From IMG/VR virus record IMGVR_UViG_3300044635_002302, positions 1 through 38,044 of that record: a stretch of 38,044 nt of DNA; one strand, written 5' to 3'. The position numbers and the translations under genes were made by a program. Below, piece by piece: positions 31,405 to 38,044 of this stretch (position 1 is its first letter; each line of letters starts with the position of its first letter). The stretch is from a virus. A model generated the notes under the pieces. It did not search any database, had not been told where the DNA came from, and worked only from the letters and a program-made list of their open reading frames with translations.

Positions 31405-32559
31405 ATGGCATGTGAAATTACTCCGGTATCTGCTTTTCAGAGTACCAATCTGAGCAGTAAAATTGACTGTTTTGGTCGTCTAGCAGATCGCATTGTACGC
31501 ATGCTAGGTGCACCAATTGTAACCATTGAAGCTCATCAAGATCAGATATTTGAAGCAATTGCAGTATCTTGTGAAATGTTTAGCAAGTATGCAGGATATA
31601 CGCGCGAGTATTTGGTGTTTGATTCCAAGCTATATGAACGTGGTAAAGGTCTTCGTTTGGATCATCTTTATACCCTAGCAAATCCCAACCTATCGCTTGC
31701 AGATAGAGTAGCACACAAAACAACATCTAGAGACACATCACCATATATTTCAAAGCCAACATCAGTGTATGTAGCTCAGAGTGCTATTGATGCATCATAC
31801 TTTACAGGACTAGCAGATCTCTCAGCAGTCTTTGCTAGCGGCGTTACAGCTAATCAAATTCTTGATGAAACAACATACAACACACTACTAACAAGTTTTT
31901 CACCAAGTACTGTGAATGTATCTGCTACCTTTGTGCCTTCACAAATACAACACATGTCCAATCAGGGAAGTTGCGATGCTCTACCTCTAGAACCCTTCAA
32001 CAACATGTTTGATTATGATGTGATGGACTATCGCAAAGTAGTTGATGTTACTCAATTTGAGGAAGGGTCAACATCAGGCATCAACACATTGTTTACCATT
32101 GAACAGACTCTTGCTCAACAAACGTACTTTAGTTATGCAATGGGAAATTATGGGTTTGATCTTGTGAGTTGGTATGTGTTGAAGGAGTGGCTGGAGTTGA
32201 GAGAGAAGCTGCTTGCAACACGTCGCTCTATAGAATTTAATGATCGCACCCAGTATCTGAGAATGTATCCTGAACCAACACCCAATCAACAATTCTTTGG
32301 AGTGCTTGCTTGTTATGTAGAAAAACCACTACGTGACATCATCAAAGAGCAATGGGTATTTCAACATGCTCTTGCTCGTGTGAAGACCATTGTGGGTAAT
32401 GTTCGTGGAAAGATACCAGTACAAATGTTTGGTGGTCAGCAGTTCTCTACAGATCTAGGTGCGCAAGGATTGCAAGAATTGGAAAAGCTTGAACAACAGC
32501 TGTTCACCAATGCTGCAGGATTTGGTGATTCAGATCCATGTATTTTCTTAGTTGGTTGA
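31405..32559 (+). CDS. 13: Neck protein gp13
   Basis: A 384-residue protein matching T4 gp13, which forms the neck ring under the portal. RMLGAPIVTIEAHQDQIFEAI matches the T4 [20 protein letters not shown]. The C-terminus FQHALARVKTIVGNVRGKI, QGLQELEKLEQQL and final IFLVG match the T4 end EELYLLDPPFGILVG. It is about 75 residues longer than T4 gp13 (309), with an extra segment near 95-170. Here it follows the portal, whereas in T4 it precedes gp14-gp15. Confidence 0.83.
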   Translation: MACEITPVSAFQSTNLSSKIDCFGRLADRIVRMLGAPIVTIEAHQDQIFEAIAVSCEMFSKYAGYTREYLVFDSKLYERGKGLRLDHLYTLANPNLSLADRVAHKTTSRDTSPYISKPTSVYVAQSAIDASYFTGLADLSAVFASGVTANQILDETTYNTLLTSFSPSTVNVSATFVPSQIQHMSNQGSCDALPLEPFNNMFDYDVMDYRKVVDVTQFEEGSTSGINTLFTIEQTLAQQTYFSYAMGNYGFDLVSWYVLKEWLELREKLLATRRSIEFNDRTQYLRMYPEPTPNQQFFGVLACYVEKPLRDIIKEQWVFQHALARVKTIVGNVRGKIPVQMFGGQQFSTDLGAQGLQELEKLEQQLFTNAAGFGDSDPCIFLVG

Positions 32560-32572
32560 TAATCAATATGTT

Positions 32573-33178
32573 ATGAGATATGCAGCAATCATATATGTAG
32601 CCATATTGGTAGGATGCACCACATACTCTGGAGTGCGGACCAAAATTGATCAACGCATTGAAGCTGCTGAACGCAAACTTGATGATGACGCAAAAGCATT
32701 CATAGCTACAGCAAGCAACATGCTAGCAAATGTAAATGCTACTCGTCGCGATCCTGCCTTGGATAAAGTCCTAGACATCATCAACAAGGGACAAATCATG
32801 ATGGGTGCTAAGGTAGGTGATGGAGCAGAATACAAAGGTTTGGATGCAAAAGCTCTTGATGAAAAGATGCAGCAGATATTTGAAGATAATCAAAAACTGC
32901 TCAAGCGTGTGGATGAACTAGAATCCAAAAAAGAAGAGACAGTAGACAAGATTGTAACCAAAGACGTTGCAACACAGGCAGTTGAAGATTATAAATTCTG
33001 GGAACGATTCAAATTGTATTCCATCTTGATTGCAGCTGTTGCTGGAATGGTGACCACATTGATATACCTCCCACCATCTTTCATCAAAACAGCTTTAGGG
33101 TGGATAGGTGCATTGTTTGGTAAAAAGAAAGAAACATCCCCAAGCACAACTACTGATGCAACCTCCGCAAGACTCTAG
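32573..33178 (+). CDS. Lipoprotein with C-terminal membrane anchor, candidate unimolecular spanin
   Basis: A 201-residue membrane protein. The start is a short signal peptide with a lipobox LVGC (residues 12-15; next residue Thr, which favours the outer membrane). Charged helical stretches follow at about 20-60 and 92-140, then a transmembrane segment at about 149-167 and a second hydrophobic stretch before a Lys cluster (GKKK, 183-186). This topology matches a u-spanin, which links both membranes during lysis. I start at the ATG at 32573 so that the lipobox is correctly placed; the TTG upstream would add seven residues. A lysis role is inferred. Confidence 0.6.
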   Translation: MRYAAIIYVAILVGCTTYSGVRTKIDQRIEAAERKLDDDAKAFIATASNMLANVNATRRDPALDKVLDIINKGQIMMGAKVGDGAEYKGLDAKALDEKMQQIFEDNQKLLKRVDELESKKEETVDKIVTKDVATQAVEDYKFWERFKLYSILIAAVAGMVTTLIYLPPSFIKTALGWIGALFGKKKETSPSTTTDATSARL

Positions 33179-33608
33179 ATTCAAACAGGGCATATATCGT
33201 CCCAAACACCCAGAGAAGTTTATTGGTAAACATGCTGTGTATAGATCTTCTTTTGAGTTGAGGTTCATGCAATGGGCCGATCGCAACTCCAACGTGCTAG
33301 AGTGGGGTAGTGAGAATATTATCGTCCCATATATTAGTCCTGTAGATGGAAGAGCTCATAGATATTATGTTGACAATTTTGTGGTCATCCGTGAAGGTGA
33401 ACGCATCAAACGATATCTTGTGGAGATAAAGCCGTTCAAACAAACTCAACCTCCACAACCATCAGCTCGTAAAAAGCGTACCACTGTGTTATATGAGCAA
33501 ACTCAATGGGCCATCAATCAAGCTAAGTGGTTGGCAGCAAGAGATTACGCAAGAAAAAAATCTGCAGAGTTCATCATAATTACAGAAAAGGATCTGTTTC
33601 AAAACTAA
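33156..33608 (+). CDS. 4: Head completion protein gp4
   Basis: A 150-residue protein, the same length as T4 gp4 (gp50/65), which completes packaged heads before tail joining. Shared segments are the FKQGIYRPKHPEKFIGK start, YRSSFELRFMQWAD, VLEWGSENIIVPYISPVDG, HRYYVDNFVV, YLVEIKPFKQTQPP and a C-terminal FIIITEKDL. The fold resembles restriction nucleases. The ATG at 33156 overlaps the end of the lipoprotein gene by 23 bases; longer frames start inside that gene. Confidence 0.9.
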   Translation: MQPPQDSRFKQGIYRPKHPEKFIGKHAVYRSSFELRFMQWADRNSNVLEWGSENIIVPYISPVDGRAHRYYVDNFVVIREGERIKRYLVEIKPFKQTQPPQPSARKKRTTVLYEQTQWAINQAKWLAARDYARKKSAEFIIITEKDLFQN

Positions 33609-33644
33609 ATACTCAACAATCTGGAAAAATATTCTTCCACGACA

Positions 33645-33650
33645 TAAATA
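33645..33650 (+). promoter_or_regulatory. T4-type late promoter (ATAAATA)
   Basis: TAAATA in the gap after gp4; the ATG of gp21 (33656) begins exactly 6 bases after the last A. It fixes the gp21 start, because a longer open frame extends 129 bases upstream through this element. Confidence 0.77.
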
Positions 33651-33655
33651 CTTGC

Positions 33656-34324
33656 ATGTCGTTGAGACTCATTGTTGAAAAACCTGCGCCTGAAGAACAA
33701 TTTGAGTATATTGTAGAAGAAAAAGATCGTAATTCACCTTCTTCTCTATTCGTCAAAGGCCCATATTTGTGGGCTGAAGGTGTCAATCGCAACAACAGGT
33801 TGTACCCATTGAGTGAAATGGTACGTGAAGTGGAGCGATACAAGAACGAGATGATCACTACATCACGTGCCATGGGAGAGTTAAATCACCCATCATCTGC
33901 AGATGTAGATCTTGAGCGCGCATGTCACATGGTGACCGAAATGACTCAAGATGGAAATGTGTTCATGGGCAAGAGCAAGGTGTTGACCACCCCGTGCGGG
34001 TTGATTGTACGTTCACTCATCAATGATGGTGTGCGTGTTGGAATGAGTTCCCGTGCTTTAGGACAACTTGAAGAGAGCGGTGGCAAGAACATTGTGAGAG
34101 ACATGCGTTTGATTGCAATCGATTGTGTTGCTGATCCATCTTTTCCAAAAGCATTTGTGAATGGCATCTTGGAATCCAAACAATGGGTACTGGGTAGTGA
34201 TGGTCAATTTGAAGAGCAGTATGAACGCTTTGAATCCGACATTGCAAATCTACCTCGTCATGACGTTGATGCGTATTTAAGAAATTTGGTGTTGGAATTC
34301 ATTAATAAAATCAAATCAGCATAA
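33656..34324 (+). CDS. 21: Prohead protease gp21
   Basis: A 222-residue protein close to T4 gp21 (212), the serine protease that matures the prohead by cutting after (I/L)xE. The catalytic His is H78 (MGELNHPSS) and the Ser is at about 131 (VGMSSRALG), as in this family. IAIDCVADPSFP and a C-terminal helix follow. The start is set by the late promoter 6 bases upstream. Its substrates probably include gp22, gp23 and perhaps small proteins encoded at 5272-8189. Its stop codon is part of the next TAAATA. Confidence 0.93.
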   Translation: MSLRLIVEKPAPEEQFEYIVEEKDRNSPSSLFVKGPYLWAEGVNRNNRLYPLSEMVREVERYKNEMITTSRAMGELNHPSSADVDLERACHMVTEMTQDGNVFMGKSKVLTTPCGLIVRSLINDGVRVGMSSRALGQLEESGGKNIVRDMRLIAIDCVADPSFPKAFVNGILESKQWVLGSDGQFEEQYERFESDIANLPRHDVDAYLRNLVLEFINKIKSA

Positions 34325-34327
34325 ATA
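34322..34327 (+). promoter_or_regulatory. T4-type late promoter (ATAAATA) sharing the gp21 stop codon
   Basis: The TAA of the gp21 stop is the first half of TAAATA. The ATG at 34333 begins exactly 6 bases after the last A. Confidence 0.76.
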
Positions 34328-34332
34328 TCATC

Positions 34333-34479
34333 ATGAGTGTCGACACAACCATTAAAAACTTTATTCGCTGCATTGCGGAAGAAAAATATGCGCAGGCACA
34401 TAAATATCTGCAATTGGCGCTGACTGAAAAGTTCAAACAGAAAGTCCGCACCGCAATCAAATCACAAAGATTATTCTAA
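34333..34479 (+). CDS. 67: gp67-like prohead core peptide
   Basis: A 48-residue basic protein between gp21 and gp22, starting MSVDTTIKNFIRCIAEEKYAQ. It follows the first half of T4 gp67 by pattern: a short helix, EEKYAQAHKYLQLAL, then EKFKQKVRTAIKSQRLF, against the T4 NDLVAARKLFAEAM and IAIARNFL. T4 gp67 has 80 residues with a very acidic tail; that tail is absent. The match is weak but the position and late promoter support a core protein. The next gene starts 4 bases on. Confidence 0.55.
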   Translation: MSVDTTIKNFIRCIAEEKYAQAHKYLQLALTEKFKQKVRTAIKSQRLF

Positions 34480-34482
34480 TAT

Positions 34483-35361
34483 ATGAGCCAGGATATCGCA
34501 ACACTCTTAAAAGAAGCAACCAAAGGACTCCTTTCCGAAGAGTCACTTGCAACCATCAAAGATTCATTTGAATCAGCTGTAACTGATCGCGTCACCATTC
34601 ATGTTGAAAAAGCATTGACCGAGCAAGATGCAGAGTATACAGCAAAGCTCGAGCATCTACTTGAAGCAATTGACACTGACCATACTCGTAAATTGCATCG
34701 CGTGGTTGAAGCAATCGACAAGAACAACACTTCCAAGTTGCAAGCAGTAGTTCGCAAATATAGTGGAGCAATCACCGAGCAAGCTGGTAGCTTCAAAGAT
34801 ACATTGGTAGAGCAGATCAGCAACTACCTTGATGTATATCTCGAGAAGTCAGTTCCGCAAGCTTCCATCAATGAGGCAGTCAAGAACAAGAAGGCTCACA
34901 TGGTTCTTGAAAATCTTCGCAAAGCTTTAGCAGTAGATGTGACACTCATGAAGGAGTCAGTCAAGGATGCAGTGCTTGATGGCAAGGCTCAAATCACTGA
35001 AGCAACAACTACAGCTAGCAAGTTGAAACAAGAAGTTGCTGCATTGAATGAGAAATTGATGCGTGCACAAGCAGATCTAGTGTTTGAACAGAAGACATCC
35101 ACACTACCTGACACCAAGAAAGCATATGCACGTCGTGTGTTGCAAGGCAAGTCAGCACAATTCATCCTAGAAAACATCGATTACACTTTGAGCTTGTTCG
35201 ACAAGAAAGAAGAAGAGCGTCTGGACATCCTCAAAGAAGAAGCTTTCGAAAAACGCGTGGTTCGCGAACAACGTGTGGTTGTTGAAGAATCCACACAACA
35301 AGAACCCGTTGCAACATCTGGCGCAGTGAATAATTACTTGTCAGAATTGAGCAAATACTAA
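34483..35361 (+). CDS. 22: Prohead scaffold protein gp22
   Basis: A 292-residue, almost entirely helical, Glu/Lys-rich protein lying directly before gp23, as in all T4-like phages (T4 gp22 has 269). It has long coiled-coil stretches (about 20-110 and 165-200), a YARRVLQGKSAQFILENI segment near 213, and a C-terminal LSELSKY. It forms the inner scaffold and is degraded by gp21. No TAAATA precedes it; it is probably co-transcribed with the small core gene four bases upstream. Confidence 0.9.
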   Translation: MSQDIATLLKEATKGLLSEESLATIKDSFESAVTDRVTIHVEKALTEQDAEYTAKLEHLLEAIDTDHTRKLHRVVEAIDKNNTSKLQAVVRKYSGAITEQAGSFKDTLVEQISNYLDVYLEKSVPQASINEAVKNKKAHMVLENLRKALAVDVTLMKESVKDAVLDGKAQITEATTTASKLKQEVAALNEKLMRAQADLVFEQKTSTLPDTKKAYARRVLQGKSAQFILENIDYTLSLFDKKEEERLDILKEEAFEKRVVREQRVVVEESTQQEPVATSGAVNNYLSELSKY

Positions 35362-35379
35362 AATTTCCCAATTTAGTTG

Positions 35380-35417
35380 AAGTACATTGTACTTGAATAA
35401 CCAGGACTTTAAGTCCT
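35380..35417 (+). promoter_or_regulatory. Two small hairpins in the gp23 leader
   Basis: Hairpin 1 is AAGTAC, loop ATT, GTACTT (35380-35394). Hairpin 2 is AGGACT, loop TTA, AGTCCT (35403-35417). They lie between gp22 and the gp23 ribosome binding site and may stabilise the gp23 mRNA or mark a processing site. The role is inferred. Confidence 0.5.
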
Positions 35418-35435
35418 TGAGGTCGAACAAAATCA

Positions 35436-35443
35436 AGAAAGGA
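35436..35443 (+). promoter_or_regulatory. Strong Shine-Dalgarno of gp23
   Basis: AGAAAGGA, ending 11 bases before the gp23 ATG, within an A-rich unstructured stretch. It is the only strong, well-spaced Shine-Dalgarno I noticed upstream of a late gene here. Confidence 0.75.
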
Positions 35444-35454
35444 AAAAACAAATC

Positions 35455-36918
35455 ATGAATATCCGTCCTACACAGGCATATATCGATAAGTCCCGCGCAC
35501 AAGCACTTCTAGAGAAGTGGAGTCCAGTATTGGATTACTCTTCCAAGAATGTATCGCCTCTTGAAGACGCACATACACGCCTCAACACCGCAATGCTTTT
35601 GGAAAACCAAGAGTCATGGTGCTTGCAGGAAGCCAACATCGCTGGTGGTACCGGTTCCGTTTTCGGTTCCGTTGACGCTGGTGCAGGTGGCGGTCGTATT
35701 GGCAACGCTGATAGCTATGCTACAGGCGATGCTCGTCTACCCAAGATTCTTATCCCAATGATTCGTCGTACTTTCCCTGAACTCATCACCAATGAAATCG
35801 TTGGTGTACAGCCAATGAGCGGTCCTGTTGGACTCGCTTTTGCTCTTCGTTACAAGTATGGTCAGTCCAGCCTTGGAACAGGTGGAGCAGACGGTGGCGT
35901 GGGTGGATCAACTGGTCACTACCAGATCAACCCATCCTACGGATCCGGCAACGGTCAGAACGAACTAGGTTATCAACACCTAGACACACGTTTCACCGGT
36001 ACATCATCAGCCGAACTCTCCGGTAACGCAGAGTGGGCTTTCGCTGATCAAGATCGCGGCGTTGCAGAAATTCTCAAGAATTTCGAAATCAACTCCAACA
36101 TCCCAACAGTAGAAGTCAGCTTCGAGAAGACAGCCGTTGAGGCTGGAACTCGTCGCCTCGGTGCCCGCTGGTCCGTTGAGCTCGAGCAGGATTTGAAGAA
36201 CATGAACGGCATCGACATCGACGCTGAGATCACAAACGCCATGGCGTATGAGATCCAAGCTGAGATCGACCGTGAAATGATCGTCCGTATGATCCACACA
36301 GCCCTTAACGCAGGTCAAGGTGCTGGGTATTCTGTATGGAGTCCCGCTTCAGCCGATGGTCGTTGGTTGGTAGAGCGTAATCGTGATTTCTATCAACGTC
36401 TCATCATTGAGGCTAATCGTATTGCCGTTCGCAATCGCCGTGGTGCAGCCAACTTCATCGTTGCTACTCCCAAGGTTTGCGCAATCCTCGAAATGCTACC
36501 CGAATTCCAATGGGTACCAGTTCAGGGCAACGTCAACACACAGCCCGTTGGTGTGGCCAAGGTAGGAAATCTTGGTGGACGTTTCAACGTTTACCGCGAT
36601 ACACGTACCGAAGTCCAGAATTCATCCCAGTACCCAGCAGGTCAAGGTTACACACCTAGCCGCACAACCGCAATGGAATATGCATTGCTCGGATACAAAG
36701 GACCAGAATTCTACGACACAGGTATCATCTACTGCCCATACATTCCAGTGATGGTTCAGAGAACAATTGGTCCTAACGATTTTGCTCCGAGGGTTGGATT
36801 GCTCACACGTTATGGTGTAGTAGACAACATCTTCGGTGCTAATTTGTACTACCACGTTATTCTCGTCAAGGGATTGGGCCAGGCATTTACGCCCGGCAAT
36901 TCGAACGTGTACTTTTAG
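35455..36918 (+). CDS. 23: Major capsid protein gp23
   Basis: A 487-residue T4-type major capsid protein (HK97 fold). The N-terminal region contains the expected maturation site: CLQE at 56-59 followed by ANIAGG, equivalent to the T4 cut after FLTE (E65); removal would leave about 428 residues. Conserved parts include RRTFPELITNEIVGVQPMSGPVG, ARWSVELEQDLK, AYEIQAEIDREM and the C-terminal GPNDFAPRVGLLTRYGV. Its codons look more C-rich than those of most neighbours, as expected for strong expression. It has a long leader with hairpins and a strong ribosome site, and a strong terminator follows. Confidence 0.97.
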   Translation: MNIRPTQAYIDKSRAQALLEKWSPVLDYSSKNVSPLEDAHTRLNTAMLLENQESWCLQEANIAGGTGSVFGSVDAGAGGGRIGNADSYATGDARLPKILIPMIRRTFPELITNEIVGVQPMSGPVGLAFALRYKYGQSSLGTGGADGGVGGSTGHYQINPSYGSGNGQNELGYQHLDTRFTGTSSAELSGNAEWAFADQDRGVAEILKNFEINSNIPTVEVSFEKTAVEAGTRRLGARWSVELEQDLKNMNGIDIDAEITNAMAYEIQAEIDREMIVRMIHTALNAGQGAGYSVWSPASADGRWLVERNRDFYQRLIIEANRIAVRNRRGAANFIVATPKVCAILEMLPEFQWVPVQGNVNTQPVGVAKVGNLGGRFNVYRDTRTEVQNSSQYPAGQGYTPSRTTAMEYALLGYKGPEFYDTGIIYCPYIPVMVQRTIGPNDFAPRVGLLTRYGVVDNIFGANLYYHVILVKGLGQAFTPGNSNVYF

Positions 36919-36941
36919 TCCGTACTAAAAGCATCAATTTT

Positions 36942-36981
36942 ACCGTGGAGTGCTCGTCACTCCACGGTATTTTTTTTTTTT
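36942..36981 (+). terminator. Intrinsic terminator after gp23
   Basis: A perfect 11-bp stem (ACCGTGGAGTG/CACTCCACGGT) with a 5-base loop, followed at once by A and a run of twelve T. It is the strongest terminator in the window and closes the head-gene transcript. Confidence 0.96.
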
Positions 36982-37034
36982 GTCTCATTAAGCTCACCGC
37001 AACATTCTCATAATTTTGCGTATCTCGTTGAGCT

Positions 37035-37040
37035 TAAATA
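37035..37040 (+). promoter_or_regulatory. T4-type late promoter (TTAAATA)
   Basis: TAAATA after the gp23 terminator; the ATG at 37047 begins 7 bases after the last A. Confidence 0.7.
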
Positions 37041-37046
37041 TTATAT

Positions 37047-38044
37047 ATGCCAGGACTTTTTACAAATATTAATGGACTAGGTATCTTCAACGATAACACA
37101 AAAAACGGGGGATCTGTAGCTAATGGTATTTTTAACGACAGCTCCATCAATACTGGTATTGTAGATAAAGGAGTTTTTCAGGGTGCATCTAAAAACCAAG
37201 GCACAGCAGACACAGCGTATGTTGGACCCAACGCTACCAACGAAGGCATCATAAACAACCCACTATCTGACAACAATGTCAACAAAATTACATATCCAAC
37301 CGGAGAATATGTATGGATAGATATCGTACCAGGTGATGGCACACTGTTGTGGGGTCGATTTAATTATCTTGACTCCTACCAAGCAAACAATAGTTACACA
37401 CTACCACAAGTATCATTCATACAAATTGCTGAGCTAGAACATGCTTATTGGGGATTAGGTCGTACGTTTCCAGTAGGTATTGCAAATCAACCTCCTTTAG
37501 AAGCAGTGTGTAAATATAAATCCAATGGTACTGGTAGCTACTATATTGAGTGGCCAGAAGCAATGGATAGCTTGTGGACTCGTACAATCTACTTGGAACG
37601 ATATGTAGCTGATTCTAGCTATACTTTACCGCCTGCTGTTTTTGTACAAATTGCTGAGCTAGAACATGCTTATTGGGGTCTAGGCGCAGGTTACCCTGCA
37701 GGTATTGCAAATCAACCTCCTTTAGCAGCAGTGTGTAGGTTTTATGCAGGCGGAGCACGGGGGAGCCTAGGTATAATAGAAGATGGTAATGGCAGTTATA
37801 TAAAAGAGTGGCCAGAAGCGATGACATCGCTATGGAGTAAAATACGGTATCAAGAGAGGCATCAAGCTGACCCAAGCTACACATTACCACCTGCAGCGTT
37901 TGTACAAATTCCCGAGCTTGGTAGCGTGTATTGGGGCATTTCTCTAGATCAAGGTGTTGCCAATCAACCCCCGCGGGATGCAGTGTGTACGTTTTATGCA
38001 GGCGGAGCAAGTAATAATTATGGGATAGTTGAAGAAGGTAATGG
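37047..38044 (+). CDS. Repeat-rich surface or fibre-like protein (3' end beyond window)
   Basis: An open frame of 332 codons runs off the window end without a stop. Residues 12-71 form four 15-residue repeats (GIFNDNTKNGGSVAN-like) suggesting a short beta-solenoid. From about residue 116, large repeats begin: SYTLPxxxFxQIxELxxxYWG, then GxANQPPxxAVC, then WPEAMxSLW, with units of 75 and 86 residues and a third unit cut by the edge. There is no signal peptide or membrane segment. The late promoter and position after gp23 suggest a virion-surface or adhesin protein; the family is unknown to me. Confidence 0.82.
   Translation, partial: MPGLFTNINGLGIFNDNTKNGGSVANGIFNDSSINTGIVDKGVFQGASKNQGTADTAYVGPNATNEGIINNPLSDNNVNKITYPTGEYVWIDIVPGDGTLLWGRFNYLDSYQANNSYTLPQVSFIQIAELEHAYWGLGRTFPVGIANQPPLEAVCKYKSNGTGSYYIEWPEAMDSLWTRTIYLERYVADSSYTLPPAVFVQIAELEHAYWGLGAGYPAGIANQPPLAAVCRFYAGGARGSLGIIEDGNGSYIKEWPEAMTSLWSKIRYQERHQADPSYTLPPAAFVQIPELGSVYWGISLDQGVANQPPRDAVCTFYAGGASNNYGIVEEGN
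37080..37259 (+). repeat. Four 15-residue protein repeats
   Basis: Consecutive 45-base units encode G-(I/V)-F-x-x-x-(S/T)-x-N-x-G-x-x-x-x, with the fourth unit starting AYVG instead of GIFN. The repeat is clear in protein and weak in DNA, so it is old. Confidence 0.75.
37392..38044 (+). repeat. Large tandem protein repeats (75-86 residues)
   Basis: SYTLP motifs start at 37392, 37617 and 37875, spaced 225 and 258 bases. Stretches such as caaattgctgagctagaaca are identical between units 1 and 2, which points to recent duplication. The third unit is cut by the window end. Confidence 0.88.

Noticed and set aside
31139-31411. Minus-strand Leu/His/Pro-rich open frames over the portal end
   Set aside because: They arise from the GC-rich low-complexity tail of gp20 read in reverse; no start signal or conserved domain.
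33606-33611. TAAATA element overlapping the gp4 stop
   Set aside because: No start codon lies 4-14 bases downstream, and a second, correctly spaced TAAATA serves gp21 at 33645-33650. It may be chance or a weak extra promoter.
37615-38010. Minus-strand open frame in the terminal repeat region
   Set aside because: Antisense shadow of the repeat protein; its own repeats (LHKTYTL) only mirror the plus-strand units. The plus frame has a late promoter and start codon.
1-38044. tRNA genes, integrase or insertion sequences
   Set aside because: I found no cloverleaf-like stretch, integrase or transposase gene, or terminal inverted repeats; the window is almost fully covered by phage genes.

Overview
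The window is a piece of a T4-like myovirus genome. It looks like a marine phage related to those of cyanobacteria or SAR11-type hosts, because the small hypothetical proteins and fibre types resemble those relatives; no photosynthesis gene is present and the host cannot be named. The T4-family core is recognisable on both strands: gp46, gp47, late sigma gp55, UvsW, UvsY, a gp62-like clamp-loader subunit, a gp31/GroES-like cochaperonin, tail completion gp15, portal gp20, neck gp13, head completion gp4, prohead protease gp21, a gp67-like core peptide, scaffold gp22 and major capsid gp23. The DNA is moderately AT-rich by eye. Coding is almost continuous and no gene-free stretch exceeds 300 bases; the longest gaps are the terminator/promoter region at 36919-37046 and the gp23 leader at 35362-35454.

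Layout. 20-5249 (minus): recombination and late-sigma operon gp46-gp47-gp55-UvsW-UvsY, with overlapping ends. 5272-9294: small late-type genes on both strands, a GIY-YIG-like nuclease and folE. 9284-12877 (minus): three paralogous tail-collar fibre genes that share their ends and differ in their centres. 12914-18245: queD, a PhoH-like ATPase, a 600-residue virion protein, queE, a Nudix hydrolase and a P-loop kinase. 18869-24358: a seven-gene sugar cluster (RmlB, glycosyltransferases, a FAD oxidoreductase, an SDR and a TIM-barrel isomerase). 24363-28366: small conserved genes, gp62-like, gp31-like and a DinG/XPD-like helicase. 28381-36918: head and neck morphogenesis genes ending in gp23 and a strong terminator. 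37047 to the window end: a repeat-rich protein, open at its 3' end.

The clearest unexplained pattern is regulatory. Sixteen genes have a TAAATA element just upstream. In thirteen of them the start codon begins exactly 6 or 7 bases after the last A. If the element is the T4-type late promoter read by the gp55 encoded here, transcription starts at the start codon and these late mRNAs are leaderless. gp23 is the contrast: it has a leader of about 90 bases with two hairpins and a strong Shine-Dalgarno sequence.

Other points of interest: a partial 7-deazaguanine pathway (folE, queD, queE), with non-canonical metal motifs in QueD and QueE; a candidate single-gene spanin inside the head-gene cluster; N-termini resembling T4 capsid-targeting sequences on several small late genes; two 9-bp satellite arrays inside one fibre gene; and a protein built from 15-residue repeats followed by 75-86-residue repeats just after gp23.
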